A stretch of DNA of 64,000 bases from JAFARE01 sp963777285 (GTDB lineage Bacteria > Chloroflexota > Dormibacteria > Aeolococcales > Aeolococcaceae): positions 1,178,001 through 1,242,000 of the forward strand of contig CAVZPR010000001.1 of assembly GCA_963777285.1 (NCBI GenBank). Direction: 5' to 3'. Both the position numbers and the translations under genes were made by a program. Positions 8,743-16,814 of this stretch are shown here, piece after piece (the first letter of the stretch is position 1; the number at the start of each line of letters is the position of its first letter). Below the pieces are notes generated by a model. That model worked only from the letters and a program-made list of their open reading frames with translations, searched no databases and had not been told where the DNA came from.

Positions 8743-9259
8743 GCACCTTCTCCACGTTGGTCAGGGCCTGGCGAAGGCTGTCGATCCAATCCGCCTGGTG
8801 CTTCGCGACCAGCCGCACGCACCACGCCAGCGCCTCGCTCCGGCTGCGCGCCACCCCGGAGTCGATGAGGATGTCCAAGACGCGGCGGTCCTCCATGCGC
8901 AGCCGGGTCATCATCGGGACGCCCAGCGTGGTGAACAGCTCCTCGGTGTCGCCGATGCGAGCTCCCCACGAGACCTTGCGCCCGAAGATCCGCTCGGCGT
9001 CGCGGGCCACGCGGATGCGCGCGTCTCGCGTCTCCCCGCGGAAGCGCGCGATGCGCGCCGATCTCGCCGCGGCGCGGGTGCCCTCGGTGGCGTCGGCGGC
9101 GACCTCGGGTTCGGCGATCTCGCCGACCACCAGGATCTCGTCGCGGTCGGCGCTGATCTGCGGCGCGGCGCTAAAGAGGCCATCCGGAAGCCTCCCGGCG
9201 ACCCAGCCGGCCAGCTCCTCGTCGGTCAACGGTGCGGGTGTCGTCGCTTGTCCTTTCAT
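8717..9259 (-). CDS. Hypothetical protein, soluble
   Basis: 180 residues, not recognised. The N-terminal third is acidic, the middle is rich in Arg and Ala, and the C-terminal part is amphipathic helical (MTRLRMEDRRVLDILIDSG, then SRSEALAWCVRLVAKH). No membrane segment or metal motif is seen. It overlaps the start of the HtrA gene by 26 bases, so the two are probably made together. Its ATG follows a recognisable promoter with almost no leader (see the promoter entry). Confidence 0.7.
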   Translation of the reverse strand: MKGQATTPAPLTDEELAGWVAGRLPDGLFSAAPQISADRDEILVVGEIAEPEVAADATEGTRAAARSARIARFRGETRDARIRVARDAERIFGRKVSWGARIGDTEELFTTLGVPMMTRLRMEDRRVLDILIDSGVARSRSEALAWCVRLVAKHQADWIDSLRQALTNVEKVRAEGPDVP

Positions 9260-9267
9260 GAATTACA

Positions 9268-9295
9268 TAATTACACAGCAAGCGAGGAGAAGCAA
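9268..9295 (-). promoter_or_regulatory. Candidate sigma-A promoter giving a leaderless transcript
   Basis: On the minus strand TTGCTT (9295-9290) and TAATTA (9273-9268) are 16 bases apart, close to the -35/-10 consensus, in an AT-rich island within very GC-rich DNA. Only 8 bases separate the -10 box from the ATG at 9259, so transcription would start at or next to the first codon. Confidence 0.5.
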
Positions 9296-9368
9296 GGTCG
9301 CCTGAGGCATCCACCGCGAGCCGGGCCGGGCACACCCCCTCCGAGGTCGCGGTCGGACCCCCCGTCTG

Positions 9369-9393
9369 CCCCACGAATCTGCGATTCGCGGGG
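9369..9393. repeat. Short hairpin in the 9260-9513 intergenic gap
   Basis: An 11-base stem with one mismatch (9369-9379 with 9383-9393) encloses a 3-base loop. There is no U-tract on either side. The rest of the 254-base gap is G/C runs and holds no credible gene. The hairpin lies between the end of the flippase fusion and the promoter at 9268, so it may end the upstream transcript. Confidence 0.35.
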
Positions 9394-9513
9394 ACCCCGA
9401 CCTGGGGGGCCCGCCGCTCGGCACTCGGCTCGCTGCGCGCTCCAACTCGTGTCGGCTCGCCTCCGTGACGACCTCGTCGAGGGGTGCCGCGTCCCGGCGC
9501 GTGGTGGATGGCC

Positions 9514-11784
9514 TCAGACCGTCGCCGGGCGTCGCTCCGCTGCTGCAACCGATGTCAACTTGAAATTCAGCAGCGACGACAATCGCAGGTTGTACCGCCG
9601 GCGAGCCAGGCCGTAGCAGGCCCAGCCGATGGCGCCGTTCAGCACCTTGTCGGCGCAGCGCTGCAGCAGCGCGACGGCCGTGGCGATGTCGAAGCTGAAG
9701 CCGAGCGCGACCAGGAGCCCGGCGGTGCTCGCCTCCAGCGCGCCGAGGCCGCCCGGCGAGAACGTCAGCCACGACGCGCCCTGCGTCACGGCGTACACGA
9801 AGCCGGCGCTTGTCCAGGCGAGGTGCCCGGGATCGACGGCCTGCGCGATGAACCAGAGCAGGCTCACGGCTATCAGCGCCTGGGCGACGCTGAGCGGCAG
9901 CCACACGTACGTGGCGCGCTGCCGGAAGAGCACGCGGGTGTCGCGGTGCAGTTCATCGACAGTCGGCCGGATGCGCTTCAGCAGGGGAATCCGGTCCACG
10001 ACGCGGCGCACGTCGGAGTAGAGCGCCTCGTTGGTGAGCACCGCCACGATCGCAGCGATGAATATCAGCGGCACGATCACAGCCACCGCGACGAAGTGAA
10101 ACGACAGCGCCGTGGGCAGCGCCACGACGAACAGCATGAACACGAAGAGCAGCTCCTGCACCGTCTCGGTCGCCACCACGGCCCCCAGGCTCACCGACGC
10201 CGCGCGTGACACCAGCAGCGCGCGCGTCAGCTCTCCCAGCGGCAGGAGCGCAGTCGCCTGCCCCGCAACGGTGAGAAAGACCGTGTCCTTCAAGGGAAAC
10301 CTGATGCGCAGCGCGCGGTTGAGCGTCCACCAGCGGATTCCCTGCACCACGTAGAAGCCGACGGCGAGGGCGACGACGATGGGCAGGTAGAGGAGGTTGA
10401 AGCGCGCAAAGGCGAGACCGATGCGTCCTGGATTGGCGTACACGAGCAGGGCCGCGATCGCGCCCAGCGCCAGGAGCAGGGGCAACACGGTGCGTGCGCG
10501 CATGCGATGCAGCAAGCGACCGATGCGCCGTGCCACGCGGCGGGTGGCGGCTCCCGGGTGCACGCGATACTGTGCCAGCAATCTCCGCCGCCGGCCACGT
10601 GCCTCGATGGCACTGTCGGAGATCATGTACATGTCGGGCTGAGCCGCGCGCAGATCGGCGATGCCGACACGCGCGATCAGCGCGACCACGCTCGCCAGCG
10701 GCACCGCAAAGAACGCGCCCAGGAATCCGCCGGCGGCAACACCGGTGAGCAGCGCGAGCAGTGTCACGAGGGGATGCAGGCGCACGAAGCGTCCCTGGAT
10801 GCGCGGCGAGATCACGTAGCCCTCGATGATGTGGATGAAGAGGAACAGCCCCAAGGTCTCGAAGGTGAGAGCAGGGCTCACCGTCAGCGCAAAGATGGCG
10901 CCTATGCCCGCGCCGACGAACGGGCCTGCGAGCGGAATCAGCTCGAACACGCCGGCGGCGACACCGACCACCAGCGGGAAGGGCACGCCAAGGAGGAAGC
11001 AGCCCACGCCGGCGAGCACGCCCACCACACCCGCGAGCAACACCTGCCCGCGCAGGTACCCGCCGAACACGACCATGAACGCGTTGAGCACGAAGTCGGT
11101 CTCGGTGCGCCAGCGGCCGGGCAGCACATTCAGCACACCGCGGCGCAGTCCCTCACCATCGCAGAGCAGCCAGAAGGCGGCGACCAGGGTGATGAGAAAG
11201 TCTATGAGCAGCTTTGCCGTGAAGCTCACCACGTTGAGCAGCACGGTGCCGCTCGTGGCTCCAGAGACCTGGATGCCGAGGACGCTGGCGACCGCACCGA
11301 GGCTGACATTGATGCCGTGCTGCGCCAGCGTGTGCTGCAGGTCGATGAAGGGCCGCTCCAGTCGCGGCAGCGCGGCGCTGAGCGCGTGTGCCTGCCCCGC
11401 CACCGGCGCCCCCACTTCGTAGACGAGCAGCGCGATCACGCCGACCAGGACGATCAACGACAGCAGCGCCGCGAGCGGCGCCGGCAGCGCGCGGCGGAAC
11501 AGCCGGTTGAACGGCGCGACGATCAGCGCGATGATGCCGCCGAACACGACGTAGAGGAGCACGGTCAGGACCGCGCTCACCACGCCGCCGATCATCGCCA
11601 GCAGCTGCACCGCAAAGTACGCGGCCGCGACGATGAAGAGCACTCGTCCCCACTGCCAGAACGAGTCGCGCAGCGCGCGCCGCCTCTCCTCCTCCGTCTT
11701 CTCCGGTGGCGGCAGCGCGCGCGGCTGCGGTGGGGTCTCCTCGTCCGCCGCGGAACCCCGGTCCCGCGGATGCGGCTGACTCAT
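9514..11784 (-). CDS. AI-2E family transporter fused to a YbhN/UPF0104-type flippase domain
   Basis: About 756 residues with two membrane domains in one frame. The first half (to roughly residue 385) is an AI-2E/PerM permease: it has LIDFLITLVAAFWLL, PFPLVVGVAAGVFELIPLAGP and IHIIEGYVISPRIQG. After a basic linker of about 60 residues, the second half resembles the lysylphosphatidylglycerol synthase/UPF0104 flippase family: VVQGIRWWTLNRALRI, AGQATALLPLGELTRALLV, and FSPGGLGALEASTAGLL near the end. AI-2E members export signals or act as ion antiporters; UPF0104 members move lipids. I chose the ATG at 11784 over the frame's first start at 11808, where nothing supports the extra residues. Confidence 0.85.
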   Translation of the reverse strand: MSQPHPRDRGSAADEETPPQPRALPPPEKTEEERRRALRDSFWQWGRVLFIVAAAYFAVQLLAMIGGVVSAVLTVLLYVVFGGIIALIVAPFNRLFRRALPAPLAALLSLIVLVGVIALLVYEVGAPVAGQAHALSAALPRLERPFIDLQHTLAQHGINVSLGAVASVLGIQVSGATSGTVLLNVVSFTAKLLIDFLITLVAAFWLLCDGEGLRRGVLNVLPGRWRTETDFVLNAFMVVFGGYLRGQVLLAGVVGVLAGVGCFLLGVPFPLVVGVAAGVFELIPLAGPFVGAGIGAIFALTVSPALTFETLGLFLFIHIIEGYVISPRIQGRFVRLHPLVTLLALLTGVAAGGFLGAFFAVPLASVVALIARVGIADLRAAQPDMYMISDSAIEARGRRRRLLAQYRVHPGAATRRVARRIGRLLHRMRARTVLPLLLALGAIAALLVYANPGRIGLAFARFNLLYLPIVVALAVGFYVVQGIRWWTLNRALRIRFPLKDTVFLTVAGQATALLPLGELTRALLVSRAASVSLGAVVATETVQELLFVFMLFVVALPTALSFHFVAVAVIVPLIFIAAIVAVLTNEALYSDVRRVVDRIPLLKRIRPTVDELHRDTRVLFRQRATYVWLPLSVAQALIAVSLLWFIAQAVDPGHLAWTSAGFVYAVTQGASWLTFSPGGLGALEASTAGLLVALGFSFDIATAVALLQRCADKVLNGAIGWACYGLARRRYNLRLSSLLNFKLTSVAAAERRPATV

Positions 11785-11905
11785 GATCTGATGGTAGGAG
11801 CATCGCACCGTTTGCGAACGGCGGCGCAGCCGCCACGTGCGCTCAGCGCAACCGCTCTTCCACAGTGCGCCGGAAGCGCGGCGGCTCAGTCACACCTGGA
11901 TGCGC

Positions 11906-12763
11906 TCAGGCAGCGCGCAGGGGCACGGAAGCGAATCCGAACGCGCCGGGCCCGGTGTAGGCGCCCGCGATGGGACTGAGCTCGACGGTCTCGCAGCGGC
12001 CCACACGCGTCACGGCATCGAGGCGTTGCCCCAGCGCTGCGGCCTCGTGCGGGGCGTCGGCGTGGAAGAGCAGAACCCACTGCGCACGGCGTTCCAGCTG
12101 CTCCGCCGCCACCCGCTGCAGGGCGTCGAGCGCCCCGGACGGTGTCCGGGCCAGCGCCACGCGCCCGGTCTCGGCGCCGTGCATGCGGAAGACCGGCCGG
12201 ATCCGCAGCGTGTTGGAGATGCCGGCCAGCAAGGAGGGCACCCGGCCGCTCCGAGCCACGTACGTCAGCGTCGCCAGGCTCCCGTACATGCGCACGGCCT
12301 CGCCGGCGCGGGCAACCTCGGCGAGCACAGCCTCGGTGGACGCGCCCTCGCGCACCAGCGCGGCCGCGGCGCGCGCCACCAGCGCGAGGCCGACGGCTGC
12401 TGATCGCGAGTCGACCACGGTCACGCGCCGCCTGCCCTCCTCTTTCGCGAGCAGCTCTGCCGCCAGCGTCGCAGCGCCGTGCATGCCGCTCCACTTGGCG
12501 GGGATGGTGATGCACACGACGCTGTCACCCTGGCTGCGGCGGAATGCCTCGAGATACTCGCCCGGCGCCGGCGTCGCCGTGCGGGCCACGTCGCCGTCAC
12601 GCAGCCGCGCGTAGAAACGCGCGTACGCCTGCGAATTGCCGCAATCGACGAAGTCCTCGCCGCCGAGTGTGATGCGAACGGGCACAACGGCGACGCCGGC
12701 AGCGAGATCCTCCACCAGCGCCGCGCCCCCGTCGACGACCAGAGCGCACGGTCTGGCCGTCAC
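11906..12763 (-). CDS. DegV family protein, likely fatty-acid binding (FakB-like)
   Basis: 285 residues with the DegV layout: an N-terminal ALVVDGGAAL strand, VVPVRITLGGEDFVD, then the lipid-binding TATPAPGEYLEAF, ITIPAKWSGMHGAA and VVDSRSAAVG segments, and SPIAGAYTGPGAFG at the end. DegV proteins hold a fatty acid and, with the kinase FakA, deliver acyl phosphate to phospholipid synthesis. No FakA is visible in the window, but the divergent neighbour is PlsY, which uses acyl phosphate. The 11785-11905 gap holds nothing I can identify. Confidence 0.88.
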   Translation of the reverse strand: MTARPCALVVDGGAALVEDLAAGVAVVPVRITLGGEDFVDCGNSQAYARFYARLRDGDVARTATPAPGEYLEAFRRSQGDSVVCITIPAKWSGMHGAATLAAELLAKEEGRRRVTVVDSRSAAVGLALVARAAAALVREGASTEAVLAEVARAGEAVRMYGSLATLTYVARSGRVPSLLAGISNTLRIRPVFRMHGAETGRVALARTPSGALDALQRVAAEQLERRAQWVLLFHADAPHEAAALGQRLDAVTRVGRCETVELSPIAGAYTGPGAFGFASVPLRAA

Positions 12764-12840
12764 GCGCCGTCTCCCGTGCGCCAGGTCATCATCGTCATGA
12801 TGACAGGCTGCTATGAGCGCCGGGATCAGGGGCGCGTGAC

Positions 12841-13521
12841 GTGAACGGAGCCGGGCAGGTGGCGGTCGTCGCCGCCGCGGCCTACCTGGTGGGCAGCATT
12901 CCCGTGGGATGGTTGCTGGTTCGCTGGCAGCGATTCGGACTCGACGTGCGCCGGTACGGCTCAGGAAACATCGGCACCAGCAACGTCTACCGCCACGCGG
13001 GATTCGACCTTGCGGTCATCGTCGGCCCGGTGCAGTTCGCGCAGGGTTTCGTTCCAGTGCTGGTGTCGCGGCTGCTGGGTTTCAGCGTGACCGTGCAGGT
13101 GCTGGTTGCATGTGCCGCCGTCGCCGGGAACGGTTGGCCCTTCTACCTGCGCTTCAACGGCGGCCGTGGCGTTGCCGTGGCCACAGGCGCGGTGGCACCC
13201 CTGAGCGTTGCCGGCTTCATCGCGCTGCTCATGTGCTACGCGTGGGGCGCGATTCGGGGACGCATCGCCATCGCGGTTGCGCTCGCCTTCGTCATCCTGC
13301 CCCCGGTCGCGCTGCTCTTCAACGGTCCGATCGTGGCGATCGGGTGCTGCGTGATCCTCGTGCTCCTCATGCTTCGCCGCCTCGAGGGCCTGCCCGGTGA
13401 CGCGCGAGCGTACGGGCACTTCTGGCGCCGTCTCTTCGAGCGCACAGTGCTCGACGCTCGGCCGGGGCGACCGCTCATGGGGCCGCGCACCGACCCCGGC
13501 GTTCCGCCCGTCCGCAAGTAG
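12841..13521 (+). CDS. plsY: Acyl-phosphate:glycerol-3-phosphate acyltransferase PlsY
   Basis: This 226-residue membrane protein acylates glycerol-3-phosphate from acyl phosphate, the first step of phospholipid synthesis. The motifs are YGSGNIGTSNVYR near residue 39, GNGWPFYLRFNGGRGVA near 95-112 (usually GHxxPVF...GGKGVA), and a final LPGD...FWRR segment. It starts with GTG at 12841 and is divergent from the DegV gene 77 bases away, an arrangement that suits shared regulation. It ends 2 bases before the convergent acyltransferase gene. Confidence 0.9.
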   Translation: MNGAGQVAVVAAAAYLVGSIPVGWLLVRWQRFGLDVRRYGSGNIGTSNVYRHAGFDLAVIVGPVQFAQGFVPVLVSRLLGFSVTVQVLVACAAVAGNGWPFYLRFNGGRGVAVATGAVAPLSVAGFIALLMCYAWGAIRGRIAIAVALAFVILPPVALLFNGPIVAIGCCVILVLLMLRRLEGLPGDARAYGHFWRRLFERTVLDARPGRPLMGPRTDPGVPPVRK

Positions 13522-13523
13522 CG

Positions 13524-14456
13524 TCAGCCGGCGTACACCCTGCCGAAGGGGTACCACTGCGTCGGCATGCGCCGCATCTGCAGCTCGAGCACGGTGGCAA
13601 CGCGCTGCATCACGTCGGACTCGACGTCACCTTCCACGATCGGAATCGGCGCGAAGATCATCATGTGATACAGACCTGCCTCGCGCCAGCAGTGCACCGG
13701 CATGACGGGAACCCCGGTGACACGCGCGATCCATGCCGGCGCCGTGCTGAAGTTGACCGGGCCGCCACAGAAGCTCACCAGCGTGCGCTCGCCGCGCTCC
13801 GGTATGTCGCAGAGGATCGCGTCGAAGCGCCCGCGACGCACGGCGCGCAGCAGGCCGCGGGCCGCGGCGCCGGTCATCAGCACATCGATGTCCTGATGGC
13901 GGCGCGCCCAGGCGGCGATTCGCGTGGCCAGCTCGCTGGTTCCGACACGCGTCATCACGGCGGTGATGGGGATGTCGCAGGCGAGGGCGCACGCCGCAGC
14001 GACGTCCCAGCTACCGTAGTGCGCCAGCGCGAAGACGCCTCCCCCTTTGCTCTCCAGCGACTCCCACACGTGCTCCAGGCCGTACACGCGAAAGTGCTGG
14101 TGCATGCGCTCCGGCGGTACCGCGTACTCCCAGACGAAGTCGAACGACGTGCGCATGAACTCGCGGAACGACCCCCGGGAGCGGCGCCTCGCCTGCTGCG
14201 GGCTGATCGCCGGTTCGAGGCGGCGGTGGTTGTCCGCGCAGCGGCGAGCGCGCTCCGGAGAGCTGACGTAGATCGCCAGGCCGAGCGCGTCGGCGAACAG
14301 ATAGCGGCGCCGGCCGAGCACCCGCAGCGAACGGCTCGCGGCCCACAGCCCGGCGCGAAGCGGCAGGTTTGGCGGTGCGAACCCGTCGCCTCGCGATGTT
14401 CCCTCCGCCGCTCGGGCGGCCGGGGGCGCCTGATCGCGCGCGCCGACGGTAGCCAT
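13524..14456 (-). CDS. LpxL/PatA-like membrane acyltransferase
   Basis: 310 residues of the lysophospholipid/lipid A acyltransferase superfamily. The catalytic HxxxxD box is HYGSWD, preceded by GGGVFALA; CDIPERGERTLVSFCGGP and FSTAPAWIARVTGVPVMPVH are the acceptor-side motifs; the C-terminus RRMPTQWYPFGRVYA is typical. In Actinobacteria the related PatA acylates phosphatidylinositol mannosides. No lipid A genes are seen here, so a glycolipid or phospholipid acceptor is more likely than lipid A. It is convergent with plsY. Confidence 0.82.
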   Translation of the reverse strand: MATVGARDQAPPAARAAEGTSRGDGFAPPNLPLRAGLWAASRSLRVLGRRRYLFADALGLAIYVSSPERARRCADNHRRLEPAISPQQARRRSRGSFREFMRTSFDFVWEYAVPPERMHQHFRVYGLEHVWESLESKGGGVFALAHYGSWDVAAACALACDIPITAVMTRVGTSELATRIAAWARRHQDIDVLMTGAAARGLLRAVRRGRFDAILCDIPERGERTLVSFCGGPVNFSTAPAWIARVTGVPVMPVHCWREAGLYHMMIFAPIPIVEGDVESDVMQRVATVLELQMRRMPTQWYPFGRVYAG

Positions 14457-14470
14457 CGCGCTGAGCGTCC

Positions 14471-15478
14471 TCAGAGCACGCGGCGTGCTTCGTCAGGGAG
14501 CAGCGCCACGTGGTGCTTTGTCGAGATCTCGCGCACGGTGCCGCTCTGTGCGCGCATCACGAGGCTGTGTGTCTCGGCCCACCAGTTGTGATACAGCACG
14601 CCGCGGAGCAGACCGCCGCCGCTGATGCCGGTGACGGCGACGCTCACCTCCTTCCCGGGCACCAGCTGCTCCATGCTCAGAGCGGCGTCTGGCTCGTAGC
14701 CAGCGGCGCGCACGGCCGCGGCCTCGTCCTCGTGCCGCACCCAGGGCCGGCACTGCAGCTCGCCCCCGAGACAGCGCATCGCGCAGGCGGCGACGATCGC
14801 CTCGCTGGTGCCACCGGAGCCGAGCATGACGTCGATCCCGCTCCGCGGCCAGGCCGCCATCATCGCCAGACCGACATCACCGTCACTCACCAGCGCGACG
14901 CGCGCGCCCAGGCTGCGCACGCGCTCCAGCAGCGCCTGGTGGCGGGGCCGGTCCAGCAGCACCACCGTGAGGTCCTGCACCTGCACGTTCATGGCGAAGG
15001 CGATGCGTCGCAGGTTGTTCTCCGGCGTATCGCTCAGGTCGATCGCGCCGCGCGCCTGGGGACCGACGGCAATCTTGTGCATGTAGGCGACGGGCGGCGG
15101 CAGCAGGATGCCGCCGGGTTCGGCCGACGCCGCCACGCTCAGCGCCTGGCTCAAGCCGCCGGCCACCAGGGAGACGCCGTCCACGGGGAGCACCGCGAGG
15201 TCGACGCGGTCCCGTCCCGCGCCGACGCGCCGGCCCTGGAGCAGGCGATTGTTGGACCCCTCGGAGCCGATCACGATGCGGCCGTCGAACGGCATGCCGA
15301 GCAGCGCCTCCTCCATCACGCGCTGCCCCGCGTCCCGGGTCCCCGCCTTGTCCCCGCGGCCCAGCCAGCGACCCACCGACAGCGCAGCCGCCTCCGTCGC
15401 GCGGAGCAGCTCCAGCCCGCGGTGGCGGTCCCGCCCGATCCGTGCAGCCGACGGGACCGTGCGCGCGGCTGTGCTCAT
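14471..15478 (-). CDS. glpX: GlpX-type class II fructose-1,6-bisphosphatase, divergent metal site
   Basis: This 335-residue protein aligns along its whole length with GlpX: ATEAAALSVGRWLGRGDK, RIVIGSEGSNN, AYMHKIAVGPQARGAIDL, LLDRPRHQALLERVRSLG, VSDGDVGLAMM and VTGISGGGLLRGV. The class hydrolyses fructose-1,6-bisphosphate in gluconeogenesis. Two metal-binding stretches differ from Escherichia coli GlpX: IGEGE is IGSEG and VDPIEG is VLPVDG, so the first Asp of the DPIEGT motif is lost. It may be an active variant with another substrate or a weakened enzyme. Confidence 0.8.
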   Translation of the reverse strand: MSTAARTVPSAARIGRDRHRGLELLRATEAAALSVGRWLGRGDKAGTRDAGQRVMEEALLGMPFDGRIVIGSEGSNNRLLQGRRVGAGRDRVDLAVLPVDGVSLVAGGLSQALSVAASAEPGGILLPPPVAYMHKIAVGPQARGAIDLSDTPENNLRRIAFAMNVQVQDLTVVLLDRPRHQALLERVRSLGARVALVSDGDVGLAMMAAWPRSGIDVMLGSGGTSEAIVAACAMRCLGGELQCRPWVRHEDEAAAVRAAGYEPDAALSMEQLVPGKEVSVAVTGISGGGLLRGVLYHNWWAETHSLVMRAQSGTVREISTKHHVALLPDEARRVL

Positions 15479-15529
15479 CTGCGGCCATTATGGCCGCGCC
15501 ACGACGCGAGCCTGCGGCCGCCGGCAGGC

Positions 15530-16732
15530 TTACGTGAGGCCGACGAGGTGCGCCGTGCCGGCGGTCCTCCACACGGTGTGCACCCGCAGCGACGCGGTGT
15601 CGATGCCCACCAGTGACCAGCTGTCCTGACCGCTCACGGTGCCCAGGAGCGTCCCGCTGCTCGGCCAGGCGCTGACGTCGAGGTCGTCGATGGATACGCT
15701 GCGCATGGTGCCCGTGCCCAGCGACAGGATTCGCAGTGTCGACCGCCACGTGCCGCCGCAGCCGGCGTCGGAAGTCTGCACCTCGGTGACATAGGCGAGC
15801 GCCGTGCCGTCCGGCGAGAACCTCGCGTCGCCGCCGATCGTCTTGGCAGGCAATGCGAATCGCCGCGTCACACCCGAGCCCGATTGCACGCGCAGCGACT
15901 GATTGACAGCGCTGCTCTGGAAGCACGCGATCGAGCGGGCGGGACCGATGCCGCTGAGCGGGCACGATCCATCCGACGTGAGGTCGACGACGGTGTCGCC
16001 GGCTGGATCGATCACGCCCGTGTACGCCGCCTGCATCTGCATGTCGAACGGCCCGCATCCGCAGCCACCGTAGGGGTCCCGAACGAACACGATCCCCTGC
16101 GACGTCCAGCTGTCGAGCAGGTACGTCCAGGACTGCGGAGCGTCGCTGCGCGGGTGGCTGGGGTCGGCCGTGCGGTCGGCGATGACACGCGCGCGCCCAC
16201 CGAATGGGGCGACCAGTATCTGGTTGCGAATCACGCCCGCGGCGGTCGCGGGCGACGCCAGGCTGTACGCGAAGGAACCACCGTCGGGCGCGATGAGCAA
16301 GCCGGTTGCGGCTGCCGGCACACTCGCCAGCGTGCGCACCGAGCCGCCGGCGGAGAGCACGTGCAGCTCGCCGCGGTCGAGCCAGTAGGCGCCGCCCGGT
16401 CCCGCGGCGGTCAGCCATTCGTCCGCGATGGGGATGCTCGTCGCGGCGAGCACGCGACCGCCCGGATCGACGATGCGAAGTGTCGCTGTGGTGTTCGAGT
16501 CGGTGCTCTCGACCACGTACATGTGGATGACCGGCGCCGCGGCGGGGTGGGTCACGGGCGGAGGCGCCGACGACGGCGCCACCGGCCGGGGTGACGCAAC
16601 CGGGGAACTCGCATGCGGCAGCTGCTGTGAGGTGACGCGCGCCACCACCGGCGGCGCGGACGCGGCGGCGCCGCAGCCCGCGAGCATCGCGGTACCTGTC
16701 GCCGCTGTCAGTATCAGCTGTGCCGCGCGCAT
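15530..16732 (-). CDS. Lipoprotein with beta-propeller-like repeats
   Basis: About 400 residues. The N-terminus MRAAQLILTAATGTAMLAGC is a lipoprotein signal peptide with the lipobox LAGC. A Pro/Ser/Val-rich linker follows, then repeated strands with ADEWLTAAGPGGAYWLD, IAPDGGSFAYSLA and ARFSPDGTALAYVTE, the pattern of TolB/PD40 propeller blades. Cysteine-rich loops (YGGCGCGPF) suggest an extracytoplasmic, disulfide-containing protein. The ATG at 16732 has GGAG eight bases upstream; the longer frame reads through pyrG and is not coding. No partner is evident. Confidence 0.8.
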   Translation of the reverse strand: MRAAQLILTAATGTAMLAGCGAAASAPPVVARVTSQQLPHASSPVASPRPVAPSSAPPPVTHPAAAPVIHMYVVESTDSNTTATLRIVDPGGRVLAATSIPIADEWLTAAGPGGAYWLDRGELHVLSAGGSVRTLASVPAAATGLLIAPDGGSFAYSLASPATAAGVIRNQILVAPFGGRARVIADRTADPSHPRSDAPQSWTYLLDSWTSQGIVFVRDPYGGCGCGPFDMQMQAAYTGVIDPAGDTVVDLTSDGSCPLSGIGPARSIACFQSSAVNQSLRVQSGSGVTRRFALPAKTIGGDARFSPDGTALAYVTEVQTSDAGCGGTWRSTLRILSLGTGTMRSVSIDDLDVSAWPSSGTLLGTVSGQDSWSLVGIDTASLRVHTVWRTAGTAHLVGLT

Positions 16733-16814
16733 CTTCCCCACTCCGCTGTGTTGCCGATCGACGATGCAACGCGGGCGGGTACGGCGAGGTTTCAGCGACG
16801 GGGAGCGGCTGCCC

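Noticed and set aside
8717..9259. Ribbon-helix-helix DNA-binding protein
   Set aside because: A short RSRSEALAWCVR helix-like stretch is suggestive, but the fold cannot be supported from the sequence alone.
14471..15478. Inositol monophosphatase-type enzyme
   Set aside because: The order of motifs follows GlpX along the whole length, not IMPase.
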